Source: Gimesia aquarii
GTDB taxonomy: Bacteria; Planctomycetota; Planctomycetia; Planctomycetales; Planctomycetaceae
NCBI RefSeq assembly: GCF_007748195.1
Contig: NZ_CP037920.1
Coordinates: 2,481,501 to 2,545,500 of the forward strand
Direction: 5' to 3'
Length of the DNA stretch: 64,000 nucleotides
Position numbers and translations under genes: made by a program. Positions 1 to 9,076 of this stretch are shown in pieces. Every line of letters starts with the position of its first letter. Position 1 is the first letter of the stretch. The notes beneath the pieces are model-generated. The model searched no databases, was not told where the DNA came from, and saw nothing but the letters and a program-made list of their open reading frames with translations.

Positions 1-666
1 CCTGCAGAAACGACACAAGATGAGTTGCTTAAGCTGGTGCAGGAGTTAAATGCTGACAAAGGTGTGCATGGCATTTTAGTCCAGTTGCCACTACCAAAGC
101 ATATTGATGAAGTGGCGATTCTGGATGTGGTCAACCCCTTAAAAGATGTCGATGCTTTTCATCCGGAAAATGTAGGCTTGATTGTTCAGGGACGTCCTCG
201 ATATCTGCCGTGTACTCCGTACGGAATTCAGCAGATGATTCTTTCTACTGAAATGGAGACAGCTGGCAAGCATGCCGTGATTTTAGGTCGTAGCGAGATT
301 GTAGGCAAACCAATGGCAATGCTGCTAATTCAGCGTGGTCTTGGGGCAGATGCGACTGTTACGATTTGCCATAGTAGAACTCAAAACTTAAAAGAGATTG
401 TAAAGTCCGCAGATATCATCATCGCAGCCATCGGTAAGCCTGAATTTGTGACTGCTGATATGGTGAAGCCGGGCGCTGTTGTCATTGATGTCGGGATCAA
501 TCGTGTTAACGAAAAGCTCGTTGGAGATGTGGCCTTTGAATCGGTCAAAGAGATCGCTTCTGCGATTACACCCGTTCCGGGAGGAGTCGGGCCGATGACG
601 ATTGCCATGTTATTGAAAAATACATTAACGGCTGCCCGCATTCTTTCAGAGGTTGATCGACACTAG
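1..666 (+). CDS. folD: FolD, methylenetetrahydrofolate dehydrogenase/cyclohydrolase (5' truncated by window edge)
   Basis: Bifunctional cytosolic enzyme of one-carbon metabolism: oxidises 5,10-methylene-THF to methenyl-THF and hydrolyses it to 10-formyl-THF. The reading frame is open from base 1, so the N-terminal part, including the catalytic Lys region, lies outside the window. Visible family signatures are the GILVQLPLP substrate-site motif, the [11 protein letters not shown] segment, the Rossmann motif [12 protein letters not shown] and the C-terminal [16 protein letters not shown] signature. A strong hairpin terminator follows at 721-755. Identity is secure; only the missing start limits the call. 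Confidence 0.96.
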   Translation, partial: PAETTQDELLKLVQELNADKGVHGILVQLPLPKHIDEVAILDVVNPLKDVDAFHPENVGLIVQGRPRYLPCTPYGIQQMILSTEMETAGKHAVILGRSEIVGKPMAMLLIQRGLGADATVTICHSRTQNLKEIVKSADIIIAAIGKPEFVTADMVKPGAVVIDVGINRVNEKLVGDVAFESVKEIASAITPVPGGVGPMTIAMLLKNTLTAARILSEVDRH

Positions 667-720
667 ATTAACCAGGAGATTGAAAGAAGCTGCTTTTGAT
701 TGACTCGCAAAACGGAAGTA

Positions 721-755
721 AAAAAACTCTCCCGGTTTTCCAGGAGAGTTTTCTT
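721..755. terminator. Bidirectional rho-independent terminator
   Basis: A perfect 10-bp stem (AAAACTCTCC at 723-732 with GGAGAGTTTT at 743-752) encloses a 10-nt loop, with A-run upstream and T-run downstream. It sits between the convergent folD and small lipoprotein genes and can serve both strands. Confidence 0.85.
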
Positions 756-791
756 TGTAATGTGCCATAATTTAAAAATGGCAGAAGCAGA

Positions 792-1055
792 TTACTCAGG
801 CTTCTTTTCGTCTTTTTTACCTTCTTCAGGCTTTGCTTCTTCTGATTTGGCAGCTTCTTCAGGCTTAGGCTCGTCTTTCTTTTCACCTTCAGCTGGCTTT
901 TCACCTTCAGCTGGTTTTTCGCCTTCAGCTGGTGGGTCACCTACAGGAACTTCAGCTGGTGCTGGAGCAGGCTCAGTAGTTGTTTCTGTTTTTGTGCAAC
1001 CAGCAAAGAATAATGTGATTCCCAGTAACATTGCCAATGTCGACAGTAATTTCAT
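792..1055 (-). CDS. Small acidic/lysine-rich lipoprotein
   Basis: An 87-residue predicted lipoprotein. The start at 1055 is chosen because it gives a normal signal peptide (MKLLSTLAML...) ending in the lipobox FAGC with Cys20, and GGAG lies just upstream. The mature part is low complexity: a Thr/Pro/Ala linker, then three copies of a PAEGEK-type hexapeptide, then alternating Glu, Lys, Pro and Ala. There is no enzymatic fold. Proteins like this are common in Planctomycetota and are usually unannotated; a role as an extended cell-envelope linker is a guess. Confidence 0.75.
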   Translation of the reverse strand: MKLLSTLAMLLGITLFFAGCTKTETTTEPAPAPAEVPVGDPPAEGEKPAEGEKPAEGEKKDEPKPEEAAKSEEAKPEEGKKDEKKPE

Positions 1056-1532
1056 CTCTGTTCTCCGTTTCTCAATTGAATATCTGATTTGTAAGAATGA
1101 GAATCTCACAAACCGGGTTTGATTCAGTAATGATTGAAGGAAACCCTGTTTCAGGTCTGTTCTCCATAATCAAACAAGACCCCCCTATACAAATTAAGAG
1201 ACTTCTTTTGAGTGATTTATTCCAAAGATTTGGTTAATTTTTCAAAAACCTCAGAAACAGGTGATTTACGAATCAAACCGAGCATGAATAGGGTTACAGA
1301 CAGTCCGGCTATATCGTGAAATAGATTCCCAGTTTACTAATGTTTGTTTATTTCGCTATTTTTGCAGTCTTTCTTACTTCTTGTTGACTTTCACAAAATC
1401 CAGACATATCTTGAAGGAGTAGAGCGGACAAAGAGTGTTCGAGGAGATTGTGTAAGGAGGCTCCCACTCTAGTTAACCTGTAGCAGAGACACTATTTACT
1501 TAAAAGTGTTTCTGTCTTCCGGGAGCAAGATT
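1056..1532 (+). promoter_or_regulatory. Intergenic region with candidate promoter and two-hairpin leader
   Basis: A 477-bp gap with divergent genes on both sides. A candidate promoter for the right-hand gene is TTGACT (1384-1389), a 17-bp spacer, then TATCTT (1407-1412). The predicted leader holds two hairpins: AGAGTG (1432-1437) with CACTCT (1465-1470), and CAGAGACACT (1484-1493) with AGTGTTTCTG (1505-1514). The second ends just before the GGGAG ribosome site at 1521-1525. No gene is seen. Confidence 0.45.
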
Positions 1533-2459
1533 ATGAGATTGACTGTGACTTTGGCGACGCTCGTCTTTATTTCAGGTATCGTTAATGCATTCTGCGAAGA
1601 CCCTTCTGTAGCTCAATCATCCAGTGATTCGAGTGCAGATCTGAAAGCCATTCAGGCAGCAGGTCAGGCGTTTATCAAAGCTTTCAATCATCGCGATGCC
1701 GACGCGATTGCCACCATGTGGGATGAAGATGGTGACTACATTGATGAAACTGGTACGGTTTATTCCGGTCGTGAGGCAATTAAGAACGAGTTCGAACGAT
1801 ATTTTCATAACAGTTATGGCCGCAAAGTTCAGGTTCACCCCAAATCGATTCGCTTTATTCAACCCGATGTGGTTTTGATTGACGGGACCTCTGAAGTTGA
1901 TCCTCCTCCACCTGGAAAACCAGTCATGGGGCGCTTTTCAGCGATTCGGGTCAAAAAAGATGGCAAGTGGTTACTTACATCAGTTCGAGAGTCAGCAGTA
2001 GAAGTGCCATCTAATTATGAGCACTTAAAACATTTGGAATGGATGCTCGGTGAATGGGTTGATAAGGATGAATCATCCAGCATTTATACTTCAGCAGTCT
2101 GGAGTAAGAATAAAAATTTCATCATCCGTAAATTTAAAGTAAATTTGAACGGTCGCATTGTGCTTTCCGGTTCACAGCGCGTTGGTTGGGATCCGATCCG
2201 AAAACAAATCAAAAGTTGGACGTTTGACTCAGATGGAGGCGTTGCGGAAGGTTATTGGTCACAGAAGGGGAACCAATGGATCGTACGTAAAAGCAGCGTT
2301 CTTCAAGATGGCAGACACGCCTCTGCGACAAACATTTATACCATCATTAATGATGATAGTTTTCTTTGGGAATCCAAAAACAGAATTGTGGGTCAGGAAC
2401 ATGAACCTGATATCGAGCAGGTGAAAGTCGTTCGTCTACCTCCTGCGATTGCTCCATAA
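1533..2459 (+). CDS. Secreted SnoaL/DUF4440-type (NTF2-like) protein
   Basis: A 308-residue exported protein. The start at 1533 gives a signal peptide (MRLTVTLATLVFISGIVNAF) and has GGGAG 7 nt upstream. Residues around 35-155 match the SgcJ/EcaC-type NTF2-like fold: an opening helix (AGQAFIKAFNHRDADAIATMW), then DGDYIDETGTVYSGREAI and a C-terminal strand GKWLLTSVRES. The second half (about 160-300) has a strand-rich lipocalin-like pattern (MLGEWVDKD, VGWDPIRKQIKSWTFDSDGG) seen in planctomycete relatives of this family. The substrate is unknown. It is followed at 51 bp by another secreted protein gene and may be co-transcribed. Confidence 0.8.
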   Translation: MRLTVTLATLVFISGIVNAFCEDPSVAQSSSDSSADLKAIQAAGQAFIKAFNHRDADAIATMWDEDGDYIDETGTVYSGREAIKNEFERYFHNSYGRKVQVHPKSIRFIQPDVVLIDGTSEVDPPPPGKPVMGRFSAIRVKKDGKWLLTSVRESAVEVPSNYEHLKHLEWMLGEWVDKDESSSIYTSAVWSKNKNFIIRKFKVNLNGRIVLSGSQRVGWDPIRKQIKSWTFDSDGGVAEGYWSQKGNQWIVRKSSVLQDGRHASATNIYTIINDDSFLWESKNRIVGQEHEPDIEQVKVVRLPPAIAP

Positions 2460-2512
2460 TAAATAGCTCAAAAAATAGATCTTCTCTTATCACGATCGAA
2501 TAGGTTGAATTG

Positions 2513-4189
2513 ATGAAACAGATTAGTGCGTTGGCTTTGGCCGCTCTGGTGATGTTATTTGTTTGCGAGCTGGATTGTTTTGCCCAACGAGGCGGACGAG
2601 GTGGTGGCGGACGCGGAGGCAGCCGGGGAGGCATGTCTCGAGGTGGTGCGCGATCACGGCCAGCTCCTTCGCGACCATCGCGTAGTCCTTCGATGAGCCG
2701 ACCCAGTAGGACACCCTCACGTAGTCGTCCCAGTATGCCATCACGACCTTCTCCATCAACTCGACCTTCAGCACGACCATCAAGACCTTCACAACCGGGA
2801 AAGACTCTCGATTTTTCGAATCGACGTCCCAGTACTTCAAGGCCTAGTACACGACCTTCAACACGTCCCGGATCGGGTTCCAGTAATCCGGGATTACGAC
2901 CCGGGAGCGGAACACGACCTGGGGGAATCCCTGGAACTAGTAGACCTGGTTCAAAACCGGGAAGCGGAAACCCAGGCCTGAGACCGGGAACTGGAACACG
3001 ACCGGGTGGGACTCCCGGCACACGTCCTGGCACAAAACCTGGAGGTGGAAAACCGGGACTTACCCCTGGTGGGAATCGTCCTGGGGGGAACAGGCCAGGA
3101 ACGGGTCCTGGAAACGGAAACAGACCAGGTACAGGAAAACCCGGATTGAAACCAGGCGGAGGCAAACCAGGAAAACCAGGGGCAGGTAGACCGCCGGGGA
3201 ATCGACCACCAGGAAACAGACCTCCTGGCAATCGTCCTCCGGGGAACCGACCCGGTTATGGAAATAGACCGTATTATCCTCCCGGATACTGGCACGGATA
3301 CCGTCCTGGCTATCGATATCGACCATACTATCACTATTACAGATATGGTTATCGACCCTGGGCATGGGCCACTTTTGGAGGCGTCGCAGCCTGGATCGGT
3401 TATAGCGCGGTGACAACACCCGTCGTCTATAACTACACAGTCAGTGATGGTTATGTCTATAACGATGGCGTTCAAGTCGCTCCTGTCGAAGAGTATGAAG
3501 CACAAGCGAATCAGATTGCAGAGAGTGTGCCACCACCTGATGAGGCAGATGAGTGGATGTCAGTTGGCGTCTTTGCCATCCTTCCGGAAGGTGTAGAGGA
3601 AGTTGATGTGACCGTTCAATTGGCTGTCGGGAAAAATGGCGCTGTCGCGGGTACCTACTATAAAAAAGAGGGCGATATCACTCTGCCTTTGCAGGGAGCC
3701 ATCGATGAAAAGAATCAGCGTGTTGCCTGGAAGGTTGGCGAAGAAGATGCCATCACGATGGAAACTGGCTTGGACAGTCTTACGAAAGATCAGTCAAAAG
3801 TCATTATCTATTTCAGTGAAGGTGTTTCTGAAACCTGGAATATGCAGCGAATTGATCAGGAGACAGCCAAATTGGCACAACAGGAAATCCAGAATGATTC
3901 AATGAAAAATGAACTGGTTTCCGCCTACACGGAATTGGAAAAAACACTGGATGACTCTTGGAAGTCCTATCTGGCGCTACCCGAGAGCGTATATTCAACG
4001 ACAGCAGTTCCAACTCAAGCGGAATTGGAAGCAGTCATCAAACGCTATCAGCAGATCCAGACAGATTCCAAATATCAAGCATTGACTAAGAAACCGGAAT
4101 TTCAAACGACTTATAAGTTGCTCAATGATTATCTGAAAGATCTGCAGCAGCAACCTGATGTACCCGCACCACCGGCGGCTACGTCGTAA
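2513..4189 (+). CDS. Secreted Pro/Gly/Arg/Ser-rich low-complexity protein
   Basis: A 558-residue exported protein. The start at 2513 is preferred over the TTG just before it. The signal peptide (MKQISALALAALVMLFV...) is followed by a GGRGGGGRGG stretch, about 60 residues of RPS-type repeats, about 140 residues of PG(T/G)xPG and NRPPG repeats, then a Tyr-rich patch (YYPPGYW...). A short hydrophobic segment (ATFGGVAAWIGYSAV) leads to a globular C-terminal half with a coiled-coil-like Gln/Glu-rich end. Similar proteins in planctomycetes are often labelled 'mu-protocadherin'. The basic Pro/Gly region suggests a cell-wall or matrix binding role, but this is inference. A strong terminator follows. 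Confidence 0.8.
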   Translation: MKQISALALAALVMLFVCELDCFAQRGGRGGGGRGGSRGGMSRGGARSRPAPSRPSRSPSMSRPSRTPSRSRPSMPSRPSPSTRPSARPSRPSQPGKTLDFSNRRPSTSRPSTRPSTRPGSGSSNPGLRPGSGTRPGGIPGTSRPGSKPGSGNPGLRPGTGTRPGGTPGTRPGTKPGGGKPGLTPGGNRPGGNRPGTGPGNGNRPGTGKPGLKPGGGKPGKPGAGRPPGNRPPGNRPPGNRPPGNRPGYGNRPYYPPGYWHGYRPGYRYRPYYHYYRYGYRPWAWATFGGVAAWIGYSAVTTPVVYNYTVSDGYVYNDGVQVAPVEEYEAQANQIAESVPPPDEADEWMSVGVFAILPEGVEEVDVTVQLAVGKNGAVAGTYYKKEGDITLPLQGAIDEKNQRVAWKVGEEDAITMETGLDSLTKDQSKVIIYFSEGVSETWNMQRIDQETAKLAQQEIQNDSMKNELVSAYTELEKTLDDSWKSYLALPESVYSTTAVPTQAELEAVIKRYQQIQTDSKYQALTKKPEFQTTYKLLNDYLKDLQQQPDVPAPPAATS

Positions 4190-4289
4190 AAGCAGCATAG
4201 ACTCGATAATGAACAGGACTCATTTTGAGAATGTCGCAATTCGTTTGATCTGAGATTCTATTGACATTTTCGAGAATAAGGAACTTAAC

Positions 4290-4320
4290 AAAAATGCCCT
4301 TGAAAACAGGGCATTTTTTT
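4290..4320 (+). terminator. Rho-independent terminator
   Basis: AAAAATGCCCT pairs perfectly with AGGGCATTTTT across a short loop and continues into a T-run, 100 bp after the low-complexity protein gene. Confidence 0.88.
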
Positions 4321-5120
4321 ATGCATTGACACAGACGCGGAACTCAGTAAATTGCGCGATCTGCGTCGCGCGCGTGAGGAATCGTTCTTTTGGGTGAGTC
4401 CATTCCCTCCTGTGACTATGAGTACTATGAAAAGCACTTGTTTTTGCGAGGGGCAATCTAAACACTTTTCACATCTTCAAATTGAGCACTCTTTTTTCCC
4501 TGTTATCAACTCACTTCGCAACCAGATGGCATGATTTCAGGTCTGCTTCATCTCGTTCTCAAACGTTTTCACACCCCTTACGACGCCAGATCAATTCAAG
4601 CTATTTAATATGAATTGCTACTCATACAGGAACGAATGTAAATAGAGACACAGGTCGATTTTGTTTTGGTTTGATTTCGCAACTGAGCAATGTTCATATG
4701 AGACCAAACCTGAATCAGTTCTCTAAGAAGCAAAATGTAAACGATTTCAGAAATCACATTTTACAAGATCCGAAATCGAACTCTGAGATGAATATTGGTC
4801 AGCAATGAAAATGTGTCACGAATGGCTTCGAGGAGGAGAATCTCCAGTTGTGTCACTCGCTCTATCCTAGCCTCCTCGTTTGAGCAACGGTCCCGTCAAC
4901 TTTTCTCTCTTAGAACTGATACAACTGGATTAATCGGCAGTATCGTGTCTGGGAACATCATTTTTTTTTGATGATAGTAACGGGGTACAACTGTGCGTAA
5001 TGTAGATTTTAGAACAGATTTGAGAGACTCCCCAACGTGATTTCCATGAAAGCGTTAGAGGAGAACATTACTTATTGCAGAGCTTGAGAGTGGAGAGCCG
5101 CGGTCAGGGAAACAGGTTAA
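4321..5120. other. 800-bp gap without a recognisable gene
   Basis: No convincing coding region: the only open frame (4352-4534) has no ribosome site and odd composition. Two features stand out. TGTGTCAC occurs at 4812-4819 and again at 4849-4856, and CGAGGAGG (4829-4836) can pair with CCTCCTCG (4871-4878) around a 34-nt loop. These could belong to an untranslated RNA or operator for the downstream gene. I see no known RNA family. Confidence 0.4.
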
Positions 5121-6287
5121 ATGTCAAAAGTGATCGAACTGAATGAGATCGACGCCTTAGGCGATTATCACCAGGACTGGACACGGCTGCTGTCCGTGAC
5201 ACCAGGTGGTTCATTTTTTCGTTCTATGGAATGGCTGCAAGCTTATTGGACTCATTTTTCCGGTAACCAGAAATTACGCGTACTGGTAGTCCGGGAATGT
5301 GGTGAATTCACAGGGATTGTACCATTATGCGTGCGCCGGATTAAAACCAAGTTTGGCCCCTGTCGCATCTTGGCGTTTCCCTTTGATGACTGGTGTAGCG
5401 TTTATGGTCCGATTTCCGCTGATCCGGAAACCACACTGACGTCGGTTTTAGACTATCTCGTTCACGCGCGGCGGGATTGGGATCTGATTGATCTGCGCGG
5501 AGTGGACAGTGATGGTTTTGATGGCGGGGCCACAGAACGTGCCTTCACATCGCGAAAAATGTCGTATCAGAAGTTTCTCTGGAACCAGACCATTTATCTT
5601 GATCTGAATCAGACCTGGGAGGAGTACCTCTCATCTCGATCAGGAAATGATCGTCGTACTTATTTGCGGGCGGAACGCAAGGTGTCCGAAGATGGCGAGG
5701 TGGAATATTTGCGTTATCGTCCTCGGGGGGAGGCTTACGGCGAATCAGATCCCCGTTGGGATCTCTATGAACAGTGTGAAAAAATTGCTGCCAAAAGTTG
5801 GCAGGGATCGTCCACCACAGGGACTACACTCACTCACGCAAATGTATCACAGTTCTTTCGAGATTCCTACGAAAGTGCGATTCAAGCAGGAGCCATGGAT
5901 TTAAATCTGGTTTATCTGTCCGGCCAGCCAGCGGCATTCAGCTACAATTATTACCTCAATGGGCGTCTCGACGGGTTACGTATGGGTTATGATCATACAC
6001 TTTCGAAGAACGGACTGGGACGATTATTGACCGGACGGTTAATTCATGACAGTATAGATCGAGGGGATCAGCTGCTGGATATGGGGCATGGTGCGATTGA
6101 CTCCAAGAAATGCTGGTACTCCTCGATTCAGGATGTTTATCGTTATGTCTATTATTCTCCTGAATCAACGATGGGGAACATCCTGAATTTAAGCCATCAT
6201 GTGGCTGACTGGTTCCGCGACCGATTTTCGAGCCGTGAAGAAAAGGTAACGGGCCAGGAATGTGAAGTGCAATCAACACGAAGTTGA
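5121..6287 (+). CDS. GNAT acyltransferase of the CelD/BcsL (BioF2-like) type
   Basis: A 388-residue soluble protein. The N-terminal half opens with a strand/helix unit (GGSFFRSMEWLQAYW) and a LRVLVVRECGEFTGIVPL segment typical of the Acetyltransf_6 domain. The second half contains GNDRRTYLRAERKV and a GNAT-like core LVYLSGQPAAFSYNYYLNGRLDGLRMGYD, then GLGRLLTGRLIHDSIDRGDQLLDMG. Family members transfer acyl groups in polysaccharide or peptidoglycan-related pathways; the substrate here is not known. It stands alone between two large gaps. The start is supported only by context, because the upstream AGGGAAACAGGTTAA is a weak ribosome site. Confidence 0.82.
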   Translation: MSKVIELNEIDALGDYHQDWTRLLSVTPGGSFFRSMEWLQAYWTHFSGNQKLRVLVVRECGEFTGIVPLCVRRIKTKFGPCRILAFPFDDWCSVYGPISADPETTLTSVLDYLVHARRDWDLIDLRGVDSDGFDGGATERAFTSRKMSYQKFLWNQTIYLDLNQTWEEYLSSRSGNDRRTYLRAERKVSEDGEVEYLRYRPRGEAYGESDPRWDLYEQCEKIAAKSWQGSSTTGTTLTHANVSQFFRDSYESAIQAGAMDLNLVYLSGQPAAFSYNYYLNGRLDGLRMGYDHTLSKNGLGRLLTGRLIHDSIDRGDQLLDMGHGAIDSKKCWYSSIQDVYRYVYYSPESTMGNILNLSHHVADWFRDRFSSREEKVTGQECEVQSTRS

Positions 6288-6485
6288 GCCGCTAGTCAGA
6301 ACAGTGGTTGTGTTCTGTTCCCATAGAAACCTTTGCTATTCCCAACTGAGATTCATTATTCTTCTATCCGACGTGAATCAGGTAACCTCCCTGGATTATC
6401 CGAAAATGATGAATGGCTATCAGGTCAGACAATGGCAGCAATGGTGTCGTTTGACGCGTGCAGCAATGCGAGTCATCAAAGAAAT

Positions 6486-6749
6486 TTATCTGTACTCAGC
6501 AACGGTTCCATTACAGGCATGAATGTAAGCGCGGAACGCATTCCCTACATATTCGCTTTTATCTGCACACCATTCCAAAGGAGCATAGAAAGATTCTATT
6601 TGACTCATATATTGCGGATATTCCAAATCTCCTTTGGAGTCAAGAACCAAAGCAGCAACAGGGCCGATGCTCATGACATAAGCCACCAGTAAAAAAGGAA
6701 CGGCATAGCATGCAAGTCGAATGAATTTTGATTCTGTATTTTCAGACAT
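6486..6749 (-). CDS. Small single-span membrane protein, unknown function
   Basis: An 87-residue protein. The start at 6749 has a good GGAGG ribosome site 8 nt upstream, which supports it over the longer frame. Residues 7-35 form one hydrophobic segment (LACYAVPFLLVAYVMSIGP), followed by a conserved-looking tail with QIESFYAPLEWCADKS. I recall the FY.PL.W pattern from other planctomycete hypothetical proteins, but I cannot check it. Convergent with the upstream acyltransferase gene. Confidence 0.65.
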   Translation of the reverse strand: MSENTESKFIRLACYAVPFLLVAYVMSIGPVAALVLDSKGDLEYPQYMSQIESFYAPLEWCADKSEYVGNAFRAYIHACNGTVAEYR

Positions 6750-7042
6750 ATCAACTTCCTCCGTGAAATAAAACATCGAACAAACACAGTTTAATTGATG
6801 GAAGGTAAAATGTAATCAAAAATTTGAGTTAATACAGAGTGGATTGGGATTAGTTAAAAGTGCCCCATCAAAATATATTTACAGAATTCGTTTTGTATAA
6901 AACGATTAGCAGCCAAATTTCTTGCGTTTAACACATCTGAAATTTTTATAGCGAACCTTTTGAATCTGGACCGTGTCGTCTTGCTAATCAGGCTCTTTCT
7001 GCTTTTTCAAGATGAACTCAATGGCATAAGGACTCGCGGGTT

Positions 7043-8284
7043 ATGGATATTCAAGTCGCCAACTATGACTCAGATCGCGACTTGGAAGCGGTCAAGCGGC
7101 TTTGGCACGAAATCGGTTGGATGCGTGACAATTCCGATGCAGAGCATCAGCTTTTGCAAACGGAGTTGTCCCTGGGACAGGTCCGTGTTGCCCGCATCGA
7201 TGATGTGACCGAATCAATCGCCCTCGGAGCGAATGCGATACTGCAATATCTGGATACGGAACTGCCACTGGCAGCGGTGACCGGAGTTGCCACCGGTCGG
7301 GTGGCGCGCAAGAAAGGACTGGCACGCAGAGCAACGGCCCGGCTCATCGCCGATATGGCCGCTGAGGGAGCAGCGCTCAGTATGCTTGGAATATTCGACC
7401 AGGGCTATTACGACCGGCTGGGTTTTGGCACGGGGAGCTACGACCATCGGGTGGCCGTGCAACCGCAGGACCTGTGCGTCCCACTTCCCAAAAGCACACC
7501 GAGACGGCTTTCGTCCACCGACTGGGAAGAGATGCACGCGTGCCGCACGCGGCGAATGAAGCGACACGGGTACGTCACCTTTACCTCACCTGCGGCGACA
7601 CAATGTGAGACCATACGCAGTGATTATTTCGGGTTCGGGTTTAGTGATGCAGCCAGCGGAGAGTTGACTCACTATCTCTGGTGCAACACTGATGATCTCG
7701 AGTACGGCCCGTATCAAGTCATGTCGATGGTCTATGAAAACTACGGACAACTTTTAGAATTGCTTGGCACACTCAAGAGTTTGGAAGACCAGGTCCAGTT
7801 GGTCACGCTGGTCGAGCCACCCGATATTCAGTTGCAGGATCTGGTGTCGCGGCCCTTTTATCGTCTTGCCACATTAAAAGAAGGAAAGTTTGGCACCGGC
7901 ATTCGCAGCTACGCTGTCTGGCAGGCACGCATCTGTAATCTACATGCTTGTCTGCAACAGACGCAGTTGGAGTGTGAGCCCCTGCGCTTCAACCTTGAGT
8001 TGACAGATCCGATCGCCGAGTTCCTTGACGAGGATCAGCCATGGCGCGGCGTGGCCGGGCAGTACGTCGTGACACTTGCGGACGAATCGGGAGTCGAGCA
8101 AGGAAAAGTGGCCGATCTGCCGACCCTCACGGCAACGGTCGGCGCATTCACACGCTTATGGTTGGGCGTGCGACCCGCAACCGGACTGGCGGCAACCGAT
8201 CAACTAAATGCTTCACCCGAGTTACTGACCCAACTCGACTCCGCATTGCGGCTACCCGCCCCCTCATGGGACTGGCGTTTTTAA
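7043..8284 (+). CDS. Eis-like GNAT N-acetyltransferase
   Basis: A 413-residue protein with the two-GNAT plus sterol-carrier-like layout of the Eis family. The acetyl-CoA loop is VATGRVARKKGLARRAT at about residues 80-100, followed by GIFDQGYYDRLGFGTG, the signature Eis segment. The C-terminal third (PLRFNLELTDPIAEFLDEDQP... through GAFTRLWLGVRPATGL) fits the SCP2-like domain, and the chain ends in Phe, whose terminal carboxylate is the general base in known Eis enzymes. Mycobacterial Eis acetylates aminoglycosides and proteins; the substrate here is unknown. The gene is visibly richer in G+C than its neighbours, which suggests horizontal origin. Confidence 0.85.
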   Translation: MDIQVANYDSDRDLEAVKRLWHEIGWMRDNSDAEHQLLQTELSLGQVRVARIDDVTESIALGANAILQYLDTELPLAAVTGVATGRVARKKGLARRATARLIADMAAEGAALSMLGIFDQGYYDRLGFGTGSYDHRVAVQPQDLCVPLPKSTPRRLSSTDWEEMHACRTRRMKRHGYVTFTSPAATQCETIRSDYFGFGFSDAASGELTHYLWCNTDDLEYGPYQVMSMVYENYGQLLELLGTLKSLEDQVQLVTLVEPPDIQLQDLVSRPFYRLATLKEGKFGTGIRSYAVWQARICNLHACLQQTQLECEPLRFNLELTDPIAEFLDEDQPWRGVAGQYVVTLADESGVEQGKVADLPTLTATVGAFTRLWLGVRPATGLAATDQLNASPELLTQLDSALRLPAPSWDWRF

Positions 8285-8623
8285 CAAGCCAATTGACAAA
8301 ATAAGATGATTTTGAGAACAATGATCCGTTGTTTTCAGATGTCGTATTCCAATGTAGGAAGTTGATGCACTGAGGTTTTTTGGTCGTTTCGAAAAGTCAC
8401 TTTTTTGAGAATACTCTTTTAAATTCTGCCCGGTAAACGACCATGTTCCCTAACATTTTGATTGGAGTTCCTATCAATAAATGTAAATGTATGGTTTAGT
8501 CTCTTTATTGATTGAAGGTTACAGATTGGCATGATTTTCTGTATGCTTCCCTATATGAAGCTCCTCTTGCATTATAAGAGGAATATTTCCCTTGAATAAT
8601 AATTTATAAGCACGGGAGAGTTC
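8285..8623. other. Intergenic gap with one inverted repeat
   Basis: No gene seen in 339 bp. ATCAATAAA (8473-8481) and TTTATTGAT (8504-8512) form a 9-bp inverted repeat with a 22-nt loop. The T-rich stretch at 8371-8420 could end transcription of the Eis-like gene, but no GC-rich stem is present. Confidence 0.35.
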
Positions 8624-8953
8624 ATGAAAATTGGGTGTGAATGTGGCTCAACGATTTTCGACTACTGTAATGTTCCGCAAAAGGGCCATTTGATCCCAGA
8701 CCAAAAGTGGGACGATGTCTTTGACGCTGTCGAGGACGAAGTTATCGCCCCTCTCTCCACAAGCAAGATTTCAGAAGAGGACGCGTATACGAAATCGCGC
8801 CATATTATATCTGAAGAGTCGCGCCTGATGTGGCAATGCATTGATTGTGGGCGACTTTACATCGATGATCTTAATGGAGAGCTTCAGTGCTACGTTCCCG
8901 CAAGTGATGTGACATCAAAGCAAATTCTCCGCGGTCGCGAATCAAGCACATAA
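8624..8953 (+). CDS. Small cysteine-rich (zinc-ribbon-like) protein, unknown
   Basis: A 109-residue soluble protein with GGGAGAG just upstream of its ATG. A CECGSTIFDYC cluster near the N-terminus and a WQCIDCGRLYIDD segment near residue 70 together supply two Cys pairs, consistent with one zinc-binding site. I do not recognise the family. First of a run of five small plus-strand genes; an 11-bp-stem hairpin follows at 9010-9037. Confidence 0.7.
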   Translation: MKIGCECGSTIFDYCNVPQKGHLIPDQKWDDVFDAVEDEVIAPLSTSKISEEDAYTKSRHIISEESRLMWQCIDCGRLYIDDLNGELQCYVPASDVTSKQILRGRESST

Positions 8954-9009
8954 CAAACCTGAAAATACCGGGCCGCGAGCGTGTCAATTTTGGTTTAGAA
9001 CATCCCTGT

Positions 9010-9037
9010 TGACTGGGAAACGAATATTTCCAGGACA
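9010..9037 (+). terminator. Hairpin 1 of a three-copy family
   Basis: TGACTGGGAAA and TTTCCAGGACA enclose the 6-nt loop CGAATA; two mismatches in 11 positions. Same arm length and loop size as the hairpins at 10163 and 10631. Possible transcription terminator for the zinc-ribbon-like gene. Confidence 0.5.
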
Positions 9038-9045
9038 TCTTTCTA

Positions 9046-9076
9046 TTGACAAATCCTGCCTGATTATACAGGATTT
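9046..9076 (+). promoter_or_regulatory. Palindrome upstream of the HNH-domain gene
   Basis: AAATCCTG (9051-9058) and CAGGATTT (9069-9076) form a perfect 8-bp inverted repeat with a 10-nt spacer. The left arm overlaps a TTGACA hexamer (9046-9051), and TATACT lies at 9100-9105. The layout suggests an operator over a promoter; spacing to a -10 is not ideal, so confidence is low. Confidence 0.35.

Noticed and set aside
668-940. 90-codon minus-strand frame rich in Lys/Ser
   Set aside because: Out-of-frame shadow of the lipoprotein gene, which has the signal peptide, lipobox and ribosome site.
2347-3231. 294-codon open frame on the minus strand, Pro/Gly-rich
   Set aside because: It is a mirror of the repetitive Pro/Gly/Arg gene on the plus strand; it has no ribosome site, and its bias is explained by the opposite strand.
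4352-4534. 60-codon plus-strand frame in the large gap
   Set aside because: No ribosome site, atypical composition and no recognisable motif.
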